Assembly: GCA_001914195.1 (NCBI GenBank)
Contig: MKYF01000001.1
Span: 89,021 to 153,020, forward strand
Reading direction: 5' to 3'
Length of the DNA stretch: 64,000 nucleotides
DNA from: Streptococcus mitis
Lineage (GTDB): Bacteria; Bacillota; Bacilli; Lactobacillales; Streptococcaceae
The notes under the pieces were generated by a model. That model ran no database searches and had not been told where the DNA came from. It was given only the letters and a program-made list of their open reading frames with translations. How positions within the stretch are numbered: position 1 is the stretch's first letter; each line of letters starts with the position of its first letter. The position numbers and the translations under genes are program-made. This document shows positions 8,500 to 17,048 of this stretch, one piece after another.

Positions 8500-9747
8500 A
8501 TGAAACTATTGTTCAGAAATCAAGCTTATCGTCTCTTGACTTTGTCACGCTTCTTCAATGCTTTTGGTGCTTCAATTTTTAATCTGGTCTTTATCGTCTA
8601 TGCATCGACCCTGCCACAAGCCTCCTTTGCTGTTGCTATGGCGAATATTGTCATGATTCTTCCGACTCTCTTTACAGTTTTTGTAGGGATTCGGGCAGAT
8701 TACACGAGGGACAAGGTCAAATGGATGGTCTATAGCGGTTTGTTTCAGGCGGTTTTATTTTTTCTAGCAGCTTTAGTTGTCCAGCAAGCTAGTCTATTTG
8801 CCTTTTCTAGCCTGTGTTTAATCAATGTCATTAGTGATGTCATCAGTGATTTTGCAGGTGGCTTGCGCATGCCGCTTATTAAGGAAAAAGTAGCTGAAGA
8901 TGATCTGATGGAGGCTTATTCTTTTTCCCAGTTCATCACCTATATTTCAGCTATTGGTGGTCAAGCTTTTGGAGTCTGGCTCTTAGGACTATCGGTTAAC
9001 AATTTTTCCCTCGTTGCGGGAATCAATGCCTGTTTTTTCCTAGTATCAGCCGTTATCCTCTTTTTAGGAAAAAGCAAATTGAGCCTGTCAATGTCATCTG
9101 CTGATGGTGAAATTCTAAAAAATGAGAAGCTTCCGATTAAAGAGCAGTTCCTAACGATTTATCGAAATTTACGTCTCGTTTTTCTTAAAGGTGGGCAGAA
9201 AAACTTTGGTTTTATGCTCTGTGCTGTCTTGCTTATCAATGCCTTGGGTGGCGCTTTAGGAAGCATCTATAACATCTTCTTTTTGAGCCATTCTCTTTTG
9301 GACTTTTCTTACACAGAGGCATTATTTATCAGTCAATTCTGTGCTTTGTTAGCAATCATCATCAGTAGCCTTACGGGCAATGATTATTTTGGGAAGCAGT
9401 CCTTGCCTAGATTGATGATTTGGGTGACCGTAGGACTCAGTCTAGTTGGTCTAGCTAATTTATTCAATCAAGTCGTACTTGGTTTGCTATTCCTCTGTTC
9501 AACTCTGTATGTGTCTGGTAAAGTTCAACCAAAGATTAGTGCCATGCTCCTGAAAAATCTAGCTCCAGAGGTTCTAGCTCGTACCAGTAATTTTTTAGGT
9601 TTATTGTTCACCTTATCCATACCTGTGGGAACAGCTTGTTTTTCACTTGTTGCCGTATGGAATATACAGTTGACTTGGATGCTATTTGTTGGTCTTTCCT
9701 TCCTGGCTATTCTTTTGACAGTTATTAATCTCAAAAATGATATCTAA
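8500..9747 (+). CDS. MFS transporter
   Basis: A 415-residue integral membrane protein with about 12 hydrophobic segments and the MFS cytoplasmic loop after helix 2 (GIRADYTRDKVKWMV). Mef-like efflux members share this size and layout, but the substrate cannot be read from sequence. An aagggag Shine-Dalgarno sits 8 bases before the ATG. Its position after an Rgg regulator suggests co-regulation. Confidence 0.85.
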   Translation: MKLLFRNQAYRLLTLSRFFNAFGASIFNLVFIVYASTLPQASFAVAMANIVMILPTLFTVFVGIRADYTRDKVKWMVYSGLFQAVLFFLAALVVQQASLFAFSSLCLINVISDVISDFAGGLRMPLIKEKVAEDDLMEAYSFSQFITYISAIGGQAFGVWLLGLSVNNFSLVAGINACFFLVSAVILFLGKSKLSLSMSSADGEILKNEKLPIKEQFLTIYRNLRLVFLKGGQKNFGFMLCAVLLINALGGALGSIYNIFFLSHSLLDFSYTEALFISQFCALLAIIISSLTGNDYFGKQSLPRLMIWVTVGLSLVGLANLFNQVVLGLLFLCSTLYVSGKVQPKISAMLLKNLAPEVLARTSNFLGLLFTLSIPVGTACFSLVAVWNIQLTWMLFVGLSFLAILLTVINLKNDI

Positions 9748-9824
9748 ATCCTAAATTTTTTCTCACTGTTTTAATCCCTCTATTTATGGTAAAATAAGAC
9801 TATTAAGTTTAAAGAGGATTCCCT

Positions 9825-11105
9825 ATGAAATTACAAAAACCAAAAGGAACGCAGGATATTTTACCTGCTGAGTCTGTCAAATGGCAGTATGTTGAGGGCT
9901 TTGCCCGTGAGATTTTCAAGCGCTATAACTACGCAGAAGTGCGCACGCCTATTTTTGAGCACTACGAGGTTATCAGCCGTTCTGTCGGAGATACAACGGA
10001 TATCGTAACCAAGGAAATGTACGACTTCTATGACAAGGGTGACCGCCATATCACCCTCCGTCCAGAAGGAACTGCGCCAGTTGTCCGTTCCTATGTGGAA
10101 AATAAACTCTTCGCCCCAGAAGTGCAAAAGCCAAGCAAGTTCTACTATATGGGACCTATGTTCCGTTATGAGCGTCCACAGGCAGGGCGTTTGCGCCAGT
10201 TCCACCAGATTGGTGTTGAGTGTTTTGGCTCTAGCAATCCAGCTACCGATGTGGAAACCATCGCGATGGCAGCCCATTTCTTGAAAGAAATTGGCATCCA
10301 AGGTGTCAAACTACACCTCAATACGCTTGGAAATCCTGAGAGCCGTGCGGCTTATCGTCAAGCCTTGATTGACTATTTGACACCGCTCAAGGAGACCTTG
10401 TCTAAGGATAGCCAGCGTCGCTTGGAGGAAAACCCTCTCCGTGTCTTGGACTCTAAGGAAAAAGAAGACAAGGTGGCAGTGGAGAATGCACCGTCTATCT
10501 TGGATTTCCTTGATGAAGAAAGCCAAGCTCATTTTGATGCGGTGCGTCAGATGTTGGAAAATCTTGGGGTAGACTATATCATTGATACCAATATGGTGCG
10601 TGGTCTGGACTACTACAACCACACCATTTTCGAGTTTATCACTGAGATCGAGGGCAATGACTTGACCGTCTGTGCGGGTGGTCGTTACGATGGTTTGGTT
10701 GCCTACTTTGGTGCTCCTGAAACTGCTGGCTTTGGTTTTGGACTTGGTGTAGAGCGCCTGCTTCTCATTCTTGAAAAGCAAGGTGTGGCCCTCCCTATCG
10801 AAAATGCCCTAGATGTCTATATTGCAGTCTTGGGAGAAGGAGCAAATGTTAAGGCCTTGGAATTGGTACAGGCTCTTCGCCAACAAGGTTTCAAAGCAGA
10901 GCGTGATTACCTCAACCGTAAGCTCAAAGCTCAGTTCAAGTCAGCCGATGTCTTTGCGGCTAAGACCCTCATCACTCTAGGTGAGAGCGAAGTCGAAAGC
11001 GGACAAGTGACGGTCAAGAACAACCAAACACGAGAAGAAGTGCAAGTATCACTTGATGCTATCAGCCAAAACTTCTCAGAAATCTTTGAAAAATTAGGCT
11101 TTTAA
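9825..11105 (+). CDS. hisS: Histidyl-tRNA synthetase
   Basis: Class II aminoacyl-tRNA synthetase that charges tRNA-His. The 426 residues begin MKLQKPKGTQDILP. Motif 2 (MFRYERPQAGRLRQFHQIGVE), the histidine-specific GLDYYNHTIFEF and CAGGRYDGL, and motif 3 (GFGFGLGVERLL) are all present. An aaagagg Shine-Dalgarno is present and no T-box leader was seen. A terminator follows directly. Confidence 0.98.
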   Translation: MKLQKPKGTQDILPAESVKWQYVEGFAREIFKRYNYAEVRTPIFEHYEVISRSVGDTTDIVTKEMYDFYDKGDRHITLRPEGTAPVVRSYVENKLFAPEVQKPSKFYYMGPMFRYERPQAGRLRQFHQIGVECFGSSNPATDVETIAMAAHFLKEIGIQGVKLHLNTLGNPESRAAYRQALIDYLTPLKETLSKDSQRRLEENPLRVLDSKEKEDKVAVENAPSILDFLDEESQAHFDAVRQMLENLGVDYIIDTNMVRGLDYYNHTIFEFITEIEGNDLTVCAGGRYDGLVAYFGAPETAGFGFGLGVERLLLILEKQGVALPIENALDVYIAVLGEGANVKALELVQALRQQGFKAERDYLNRKLKAQFKSADVFAAKTLITLGESEVESGQVTVKNNQTREEVQVSLDAISQNFSEIFEKLGF

Positions 11106-11118
11106 TAGTAGATAAACT

Positions 11119-11147
11119 GGTCAGGATTTTACTCCTGACCTTTTTCT
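11119..11147 (+). terminator. Terminator of hisS
   Basis: The arms ggtcagga and tcctgacc surround a 6-nt loop and are followed by tttttctttt. Confidence 0.9.
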
Positions 11148-11172
11148 TTTGCAAAATGACAAAAATCATAAA

Positions 11173-11218
11173 CTTTTTGACAAATATGCTTGTCAAAAAG
11201 AAAAAGATGTGTTACAAT
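11173..11218 (+). promoter_or_regulatory. Promoter with a perfect inverted-repeat operator (XRE/ABC module)
   Basis: The -35 TTGTCA (11190-11195) and -10 TACAAT (11213-11218) are 17 bp apart. The perfect inverted repeat CTTTTTGACA (11173-11182) / TGTCAAAAAG (11191-11200) with an 8-bp spacer covers the -35. It is well placed for repression by the XRE protein encoded two genes downstream. Confidence 0.65.
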
Positions 11219-11254
11219 ATAATCAAGTTAAGAGAAAAGGAGCAGGGAACGATT

Positions 11255-11569
11255 ATGTGGGCATTAGGATTTGTACCTCTTGTGATTATGTTTTATCTCT
11301 ATCATACCCAAAGGGTCAAGAAATTAGAGAATAAAATCAAAAGAATTGAGCAAAAACAGAAAGGAAATAAAGAAATGTCAAGATTATTAAAAGAATTGAT
11401 TGGGAAAACACCGAAAATCTTTGGACAAGTTTTTGGAACAGATAACTGGGAAGTTGTAGATGTTGATGAGGAATGGGTCAAGCTACGTCGTGTTGATAAA
11501 AAAGGAAAAGAAAAATTCAAACTACAACGCATTGAGGATATCCAAACCGTTGAATTTGACGGAAAGTAG
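11255..11569 (+). CDS. Small membrane-anchored protein (104 aa)
   Basis: Not a named family to me. One N-terminal transmembrane helix (WALGFVPLVIMFYLYH) is followed by a basic helix (RVKKLENKIKRIEQKQ) and a small folded domain ending VEFDGK. The frame stays open to 11156, but aaaaggag at 11235-11242 and the promoter position pick the ATG at 11255. It is the first gene of the XRE/ABC module; its stop lies 9 bp before the next start. Confidence 0.65.
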   Translation: MWALGFVPLVIMFYLYHTQRVKKLENKIKRIEQKQKGNKEMSRLLKELIGKTPKIFGQVFGTDNWEVVDVDEEWVKLRRVDKKGKEKFKLQRIEDIQTVEFDGK

Positions 11570-11578
11570 GTGTGTAAC

Positions 11579-11785
11579 ATGCAACTAAAAAATCGTCTAA
11601 AAGAGCTTCGGGCTCGCGATGGTCTCAATCAAACCGACCTAGCCAAGCTGGCAGGGGTTTCCAGACAGACCGTTAGCCTACTAGAACGGGATGAGTACAC
11701 CCCATCCATTATCATTGCCCTGAAAATATCTCAGATTTTCAACGAAACAGTCGAATCGGTATTTCGTTTGGAGGAGGACGAGTGA
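11579..11785 (+). CDS. XRE-family transcriptional regulator (68 aa)
   Basis: A single helix-turn-helix domain (LKELRARDGLNQTDLAKLAG, then VSRQTVSLLERDEYTPS), closely like small YgzD/Cro-type repressors. A GTG at 11570 is in frame, but the ATG at 11579 has the better Shine-Dalgarno spacing (gtaggtg). Its stop overlaps the next start (gTGATG). It probably binds the inverted repeat at 11173-11200. Confidence 0.9.
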   Translation: MQLKNRLKELRARDGLNQTDLAKLAGVSRQTVSLLERDEYTPSIIIALKISQIFNETVESVFRLEEDE

Positions 11786-11982
11786 TGAACAAGTATAAAG
11801 TGATCTATTATGTAGTTGCCATAGCTTTATTAGTCAGCGTATTTCTACTGATTGGGATAGACTTAGGTTGGTTTAGTCCCTATCAAAGTGACCAATTTAT
11901 TTGGGCCTACTTTGCACTCATCCCAGTAATTGAATGGATTGAAAAGAAATCCAAAAATCTAGCAAGTGAAAAAGGAGAATGA
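11785..11982 (+). CDS. Small two-helix membrane protein (65 aa)
   Basis: Two hydrophobic segments (YYVVAIALLVSVFLLIGI and WAYFALIPVIEWI) and a charged tail. The ATG at 11785 overlaps the regulator stop and is preceded by a strong ggaggagg. An upstream in-frame GTG (11782) is less likely. Translational coupling ties it to the XRE gene. Function unknown. Confidence 0.7.
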   Translation: MNKYKVIYYVVAIALLVSVFLLIGIDLGWFSPYQSDQFIWAYFALIPVIEWIEKKSKNLASEKGE

Positions 11983-11984
11983 AA

Positions 11985-12725
11985 ATGAAAAAGAAAAATA
12001 AAGGTGGATTGTTATTTTTAATGTCTGTTGTCTTTGGAGGTTTCTTGGGCGGTTTTGTAGGGATGTTTAAGGCTGCTACCGAATCCCACGAAATTATTTT
12101 AGATGTAAAAGTCTTGATACCATGGATATCAGCTATTTGTTTATTGATAGGTTTCATTAGCATTCTTTTGACTTTCAATTTCTTAAAGAAAAGCAGAAAA
12201 TTTCACTCCTTGTATCAAGAGGAAATGGATGATGATCTGAATGAAACCTATTATGTGCAAATGAATCGTAATCTTGAGTTTGGAACTATTGCTTTTCATA
12301 TTACAAGTGTAGCGATTTTATTGGCTCTCTTTATTTCAGGAAGTGAAGTGATTGTACTAGATAGAAGCAATCTAATCTTACCTCTTTCTTTTTTGGGATT
12401 AGTGTTGATTTTTAATGCTCAAAAATATTTTTATAAGACTATTGCGATTGTTCGTCAGTTTGATTTGGCATTTTTCTCTACACCAAAGGATTATTTAGAC
12501 TATGTCAATTCTTACGATGAGGGGGAGCGCCAGGCTAATTTGGAACAGAGTTTTCGAATTTTATTCCAATTAAACCAATATGTCTTGCCAGGTCTCTACT
12601 TTTTGATTGCTCTCTTTTCCTTGCTGACAGGAGAGATTCAGTTACTAGCTTTCTTGCTGGTAGGAGTGATCCATATTTATATCGGTGTGATGCAGTTGCC
12701 TATGGTGAAACGTTATTTTAAATAA
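11985..12725 (+). CDS. DUF3169-family membrane protein
   Basis: A 246-residue membrane protein with about six hydrophobic segments and a conserved cytoplasmic segment (YQEEMDDDLNETYYVQMNRN), as in the DUF3169 family often found beside small XRE regulators in Firmicutes. An ATG at 11979 lies only one base after ggag, so the ATG at 11985 is preferred. It overlaps or abuts the previous gene. Role unknown. Confidence 0.75.
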   Translation: MKKKNKGGLLFLMSVVFGGFLGGFVGMFKAATESHEIILDVKVLIPWISAICLLIGFISILLTFNFLKKSRKFHSLYQEEMDDDLNETYYVQMNRNLEFGTIAFHITSVAILLALFISGSEVIVLDRSNLILPLSFLGLVLIFNAQKYFYKTIAIVRQFDLAFFSTPKDYLDYVNSYDEGERQANLEQSFRILFQLNQYVLPGLYFLIALFSLLTGEIQLLAFLLVGVIHIYIGVMQLPMVKRYFK

Positions 12726-12735
12726 AGGAGTTTCT

Positions 12736-13560
12736 ATGATTCGTGTTGAAAATGTAAGCAAAAGTTTTGGGAGCAAAAAAGCTCTTCATCAGATTTCTTT
12801 TGAGATTAAGGAAGGTGAAATCTTTGGTTTTCTTGGCCCTTCTGGCTCAGGTAAAACAACTATGATCAATGTCTTAACAGGACAGTTGGCTGCAGATCAA
12901 GGTAAAACAGTTTTGTTAGGCAAGAATTCTCAAGATTTAACCTCAAATGATTTGGAACAAATCGGTATAGTTAGTGATGGCAGTGGTTTTTATGAAAAGA
13001 TGAGTCTTTATAAAAATCTTCTCATCTATGCTAAGTTATATGGTCTCAAGTCAGATAGAGTAAATCAGGTGCTCCAACAGGTTGGATTGGCAGATGCTAA
13101 AGATATTATCGCAGAAAAACTATCTACAGGAATGAAACAACGAATGTTCTTGGCTCGTGCCCTTCTGAATGCTCCTAAGATTCTCTTTCTAGATGAGCCA
13201 ACCAGTGGCTTAGACCCTACAACATCTAAGATGATTCATACCCTACTACAAGAATTAAAGCAGGCGGGGACAACTATCTTTCTGACCACGCATGATATGC
13301 ATGAAGCAACTCTGCTTTGTGATCGCTTATCTCTTTTAAATAAGGGAAACTTAATAGAGTATGGAAGTCCACAAGATATTATCCAGAAGTACCATGTGGA
13401 TAAGAAAGTACGTGTAGCTTATAAAGATGGACGAGAACAGATAGTTCCATTTGAAGAATTACCACATTTAGACACGACAGATTTGATGGTGGTTCACTCT
13501 TGTGAGCCAACTCTAGAAGAAATCTTTATCAGATTGACAGGAGAAAAGTTAGATGTTTAG
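12736..13560 (+). CDS. ABC transporter ATP-binding protein
   Basis: A 274-residue nucleotide-binding subunit: Walker A GPSGSGKTT, an LSTGMKQR signature (variant of LSGGQ), Walker B ILFLDEPTSGLD and the switch His in TTHDMHEA. This is the class paired with ABC-2 permeases for peptide or drug export and immunity. It overlaps the permease gene by 8 bp and lies in the XRE/DUF3169/CPBP module. Confidence 0.92.
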   Translation: MIRVENVSKSFGSKKALHQISFEIKEGEIFGFLGPSGSGKTTMINVLTGQLAADQGKTVLLGKNSQDLTSNDLEQIGIVSDGSGFYEKMSLYKNLLIYAKLYGLKSDRVNQVLQQVGLADAKDIIAEKLSTGMKQRMFLARALLNAPKILFLDEPTSGLDPTTSKMIHTLLQELKQAGTTIFLTTHDMHEATLLCDRLSLLNKGNLIEYGSPQDIIQKYHVDKKVRVAYKDGREQIVPFEELPHLDTTDLMVVHSCEPTLEEIFIRLTGEKLDV

Positions 13561-14251
13561 AAAATTAAATGCCCTACTATGGTTAAGAGTGCAAGTTCTT
13601 ATTAGCAATTCAACTTTGTTAGCAACTTTATTGATGCCTTTTGGTATTGCTGTTTTATATAATGAATTTTTAAATAAGAATGGACAATTGAGCCTATTTT
13701 TACTATCTGCTAGCTTGACGATGGTCTTGAGCATGGGAAGTGGTTATATGGTATCGATTATGATGGCAGAAGATAAGGAAAAACGAAATCTTAAATCACT
13801 CATCCTAAGTGGTGTGACAGCAACAGAATATACTTTCAGTATGCTTGTTCTCCCTATTCTGATAATGTTACTTGCTATGATTGTACTTCCCATCTATCTT
13901 AAAGTAGATGTATCTGGTTATTTATTTGCCTACGTTATCTATTTGGTCTTAGCAACTATTAGTGTTATTTTTCTCAACCTTCTAATCGGTGCGGTATCAG
14001 ATACTCAATCTAAAGCGCAAGTTTATAGTATCTTCCCTATGTTAATTGTCTCTTTTTTACCTATAATTGCTCTTCAAAATGATACGGCTCAAAAAGTGTT
14101 GGATTATTCGTTCATCGGTCCTATTGTAAATCTTTTAAATAAAAAAGGTGGGGAAATATCTTTTTCTAATATCGGCATGTTACTTGCCTGGGTACTTGTG
14201 TTAGGAATAGCAAACCTCTTTGTATTGAAAAACAGTTATAAAGCAAGATAG
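13553..14251 (+). CDS. ABC-2 type permease
   Basis: A 232-residue protein with six hydrophobic segments and the typical cytoplasmic MMAEDKEKRNLKSLILSG stretch of ABC-2 permeases. It partners the ATPase encoded by the overlapping gene at 12736. Substrate unknown; self-protection or export of an antimicrobial peptide is the usual role of such pairs beside CPBP proteins. Confidence 0.85.
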   Translation: MFRKLNALLWLRVQVLISNSTLLATLLMPFGIAVLYNEFLNKNGQLSLFLLSASLTMVLSMGSGYMVSIMMAEDKEKRNLKSLILSGVTATEYTFSMLVLPILIMLLAMIVLPIYLKVDVSGYLFAYVIYLVLATISVIFLNLLIGAVSDTQSKAQVYSIFPMLIVSFLPIIALQNDTAQKVLDYSFIGPIVNLLNKKGGEISFSNIGMLLAWVLVLGIANLFVLKNSYKAR

Positions 14252-14260
14252 GAGACTTTT

Positions 14261-14902
14261 ATGAAATTACTTAAAAATTTTGGCTGGTTTCTTCTAGCTG
14301 TTCTATCCTTTTTCTTTGGCTATGGCTTCATTCAGGGGTTGGCGACTACTTCGCTTGCCTTAGGTGCTTCACCCTATGCTGTGACCTTGCTCTATGTGGC
14401 CTTGGCTGGAGTTTATGTGTACGGTATTTACAAATGGTATCAGCAAGGTCCTGTTCGTATTGAGAAGAGTGGCTTCAACCGATTTATTTGGGTTCCTGCC
14501 TTGGTTTGGTTCTTATCTCTGGTTGTCCAGTTTTTCTTGCCAAATGATCCTTCAGTAAATCAGCAAATAGCGACAGACTTGACCTTGTCTCAACCACTCT
14601 TCTCCTTCTTTGCGGTCGTTATTTTTGCTCCTTTGACGGAAGAACTTATCTTTAGAGGGATGTTAGCACGCTACCTCTTTCCTAAGCAGGACAATAGTAA
14701 ACAAACTCTGATTTTTCTTCTGGTATCCAGTGTTCTGTTTACCTTGATTCATTTCCCAGGTGATGTGCAACAATTTTTTGTCTATTTTAGCCTTGGTTTT
14801 AGTTTGGGCTTGGCTTATATTAGCAGAAAAGGTCTGGTCTACAGTATTTCTCTCCACGCTTTGAATAATTTAGTCGGCTTTTTGATGATTCTCATGCTAT
14901 AA
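14261..14902 (+). CDS. CPBP-family intramembrane glutamic endopeptidase
   Basis: A 213-residue multi-pass protein with the CPBP (Abi/RCE1-like) motifs: EELIFRG (motif 1 glutamates and Arg), FTLIHFPGD (motif 2 His) and SLHALNNLVG (motif 3). These membrane proteases are often linked to bacteriocin immunity or maturation. The gene starts 9 bp after the ABC permease, so it is in the same operon. Confidence 0.88.
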   Translation: MKLLKNFGWFLLAVLSFFFGYGFIQGLATTSLALGASPYAVTLLYVALAGVYVYGIYKWYQQGPVRIEKSGFNRFIWVPALVWFLSLVVQFFLPNDPSVNQQIATDLTLSQPLFSFFAVVIFAPLTEELIFRGMLARYLFPKQDNSKQTLIFLLVSSVLFTLIHFPGDVQQFFVYFSLGFSLGLAYISRKGLVYSISLHALNNLVGFLMILML

Positions 14903-14919
14903 TAGAGTCAGGAGGTCAC

Positions 14920-15150
14920 ATGAAACGAGTAATTTTATTAGCAGTGATTCAAGCAGTTGTTCTATTTTTCATCATTGGGGGATTAGCTTATGCCTTCAAA
15001 GGTGATTTCTTCTATAGCCATCTCGCAGTGGTCTTTGCCCCTATTGCCGGTATCTGGCGTTTTGGGACAGCCTACACAACGGAAATCGTCCTGCCTCGAA
15101 AGGCAGCCGAAATCGCTGAAAAGCGTAAAGCAGGCAAAAATTCAAAATAA
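14920..15150 (+). CDS. Small membrane protein (76 aa)
   Basis: Two hydrophobic segments (VILLAVIQAVVLFFIIGGLAY and the HLAVVFAPIAGIW region) and a Lys-rich tail. It follows caggaggtcac at ideal Shine-Dalgarno distance. Last gene of the module before a terminator. Function unknown. Confidence 0.7.
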   Translation: MKRVILLAVIQAVVLFFIIGGLAYAFKGDFFYSHLAVVFAPIAGIWRFGTAYTTEIVLPRKAAEIAEKRKAGKNSK

Positions 15151-15155
15151 AAGAG

Positions 15156-15180
15156 TCCGATGAAGTTCATCGGATTTTTG
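15156..15180 (+). terminator. Terminator of the XRE/ABC/CPBP module
   Basis: The arms tccgatgaa and ttcatcgga are perfect and followed by tttttg. Confidence 0.85.
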
Positions 15181-15284
15181 TATGGGCGTTAATTTTTAAA
15201 GACTGGCAAACTTTTCTGATGATTTTCATGAAGAGCCTGCGCTTTTATGGTAAAATAGTAACAGAATAAAAGAGGAGAGAAAAC

Positions 15285-17048
15285 ATGAAACGTAGTATGT
15301 ATGCTGGTCGTGTTCGTGAGGAACACATCGGACAAGAAATGACCTTGAAAGGATGGGTAGGCCGTCGTCGTGACCTTGGTGGTTTGATCTTTATCGACCT
15401 TCGTGACCGTGAAGGAATTATGCAGTTGGTTATCAATCCTGAAAAAGTCTCTGCAGAGGTCATGGCAACAGCTGAAAGCCTTCGTAGCGAATTTGTTATC
15501 GAGGTGACTGGACAGGTCGCTGCGCGTGAGCAAGTCAATGATAAGTTGCCAACTGGTGCAGTTGAGTTAAACGTGACAGCCTTGACAGTGTTGAATACAG
15601 CTAAGACAACCCCATTTGAGATTAAGGATGGCATTGAGGCAAATGACGATACACGTTTGCGTTACCGTTACCTTGACCTTCGTCGTCCAGAAATGTTGGA
15701 AAATCTCAAACTTCGTGCTAAGGTGACTCACTCTATCCGTAACTACTTGGATGAGTTGGAATTTATCGACGTAGAGACACCATTCCTTTCTAAGTCAACA
15801 CCAGAAGGAGCGCGTGACTATTTGGTGCCATCTCGTGTTAATAAAGGGCATTTTTACGCGCTTCCTCAAAGTCCTCAAATCACTAAGCAATTGTTGATGA
15901 ATGCTGGTTTTGACCGTTACTACCAAATTGTTAAATGTTTCCGTGACGAGGACTTGCGTGGTGACCGCCAGCCTGAGTTCACTCAGGTCGACTTGGAAAC
16001 GTCTTTCCTTACTGAGCAAGAAATCCAAGATATCACAGAAGGATTGATTGCGCGCGTGATGAAGGAAACAAAAGGCATCGAAGTAACGCTTCCATTCCCT
16101 CGTATGAAGTATGACGATGCTATGGCTCTTTATGGTTCTGACAAACCTGATACCCGTTTTGACATGTTGCTTCAGGACTTGACAGAAGTGGTCAAAGGTG
16201 TTGATTTCAAAGTCTTCTCAGAAGCACCTGCTGTGAAAGCCATTGTGGTCAAAGGAGCTGCGGACAACTATTCACGTAAAGACATCGACAAGATGACCGA
16301 AGTAGCCAAACAGTACGGTGCTAAAGGTCTTGCTTGGGTCAAGGTTGTTGATGGAGAATTAAACGGACCAGTTGCTAAGTTCTTGACTGGTATCCAAGCA
16401 GACTTGACAACAGCGCTTGCTCTTGAAGACAAGGACTTGGTTCTCTTTGTGGCAGATACGCTTGAGGTAGCAAATGCAACACTTGGTGCCCTTCGTGGAC
16501 GTATTGCCAAAGAGCTTGGTTTGATTGATAGCGATAAATTCAACTTCCTTTGGGTGGTTGACTGGCCAATGTTTGAATGGTCTGAAGAAGAAGGCCGCTA
16601 CATGAGCGCCCACCATCCATTCACACTTCCACAGGAAGAGACTGCTCACGAATTAGAAGGTGATTTGGCTAAGGTTCGTGCCATTGCTTACGATATCGTC
16701 TTGAACGGTTATGAGCTTGGTGGTGGTAGCCTTCGTATCAACCAAAAAGACCTTCAAGAACGTATGTTCAAGGCTCTTGGTTTTTCAGCCGAAGAAGCAA
16801 ATGACCAGTTTGGCTTCCTTCTTGAAGCCATGGACTATGGTTTCCCACCACACGGTGGTTTGGCTATCGGGCTTGACCGTTTTGTTATGTTGCTTGCTGG
16901 AGAAGAAAATATCCGTGAAGTTATTGCCTTTCCTAAGAACAACAAGGCAAGTGACCCAATGACACAAGCTCCTTCAACAGTAGCTCTCAAACAACTAGAG
17001 GAACTCAGCTTACAAGTAGAAGAAGATGAAACAAGCAAAACGAATTAA
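15285..17048 (+). CDS. aspS: Aspartyl-tRNA synthetase
   Basis: A 587-residue class II synthetase of the bacterial type, which carries a GAD insertion. N-terminal OB-fold (GWVGRRRDLGGLIFIDLRDR), motif 2 (FRDEDLRGDRQPEFTQVD) and motif 3 (GLAIGLDRFVMLLAG) are present. It charges tRNA-Asp, possibly also tRNA-Asn in a transamidation pathway; this cannot be decided here. An aagaggaga Shine-Dalgarno is present; its end overlaps the next gene by 23 bp. Confidence 0.98.
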   Translation: MKRSMYAGRVREEHIGQEMTLKGWVGRRRDLGGLIFIDLRDREGIMQLVINPEKVSAEVMATAESLRSEFVIEVTGQVAAREQVNDKLPTGAVELNVTALTVLNTAKTTPFEIKDGIEANDDTRLRYRYLDLRRPEMLENLKLRAKVTHSIRNYLDELEFIDVETPFLSKSTPEGARDYLVPSRVNKGHFYALPQSPQITKQLLMNAGFDRYYQIVKCFRDEDLRGDRQPEFTQVDLETSFLTEQEIQDITEGLIARVMKETKGIEVTLPFPRMKYDDAMALYGSDKPDTRFDMLLQDLTEVVKGVDFKVFSEAPAVKAIVVKGAADNYSRKDIDKMTEVAKQYGAKGLAWVKVVDGELNGPVAKFLTGIQADLTTALALEDKDLVLFVADTLEVANATLGALRGRIAKELGLIDSDKFNFLWVVDWPMFEWSEEEGRYMSAHHPFTLPQEETAHELEGDLAKVRAIAYDIVLNGYELGGGSLRINQKDLQERMFKALGFSAEEANDQFGFLLEAMDYGFPPHGGLAIGLDRFVMLLAGEENIREVIAFPKNNKASDPMTQAPSTVALKQLEELSLQVEEDETSKTN

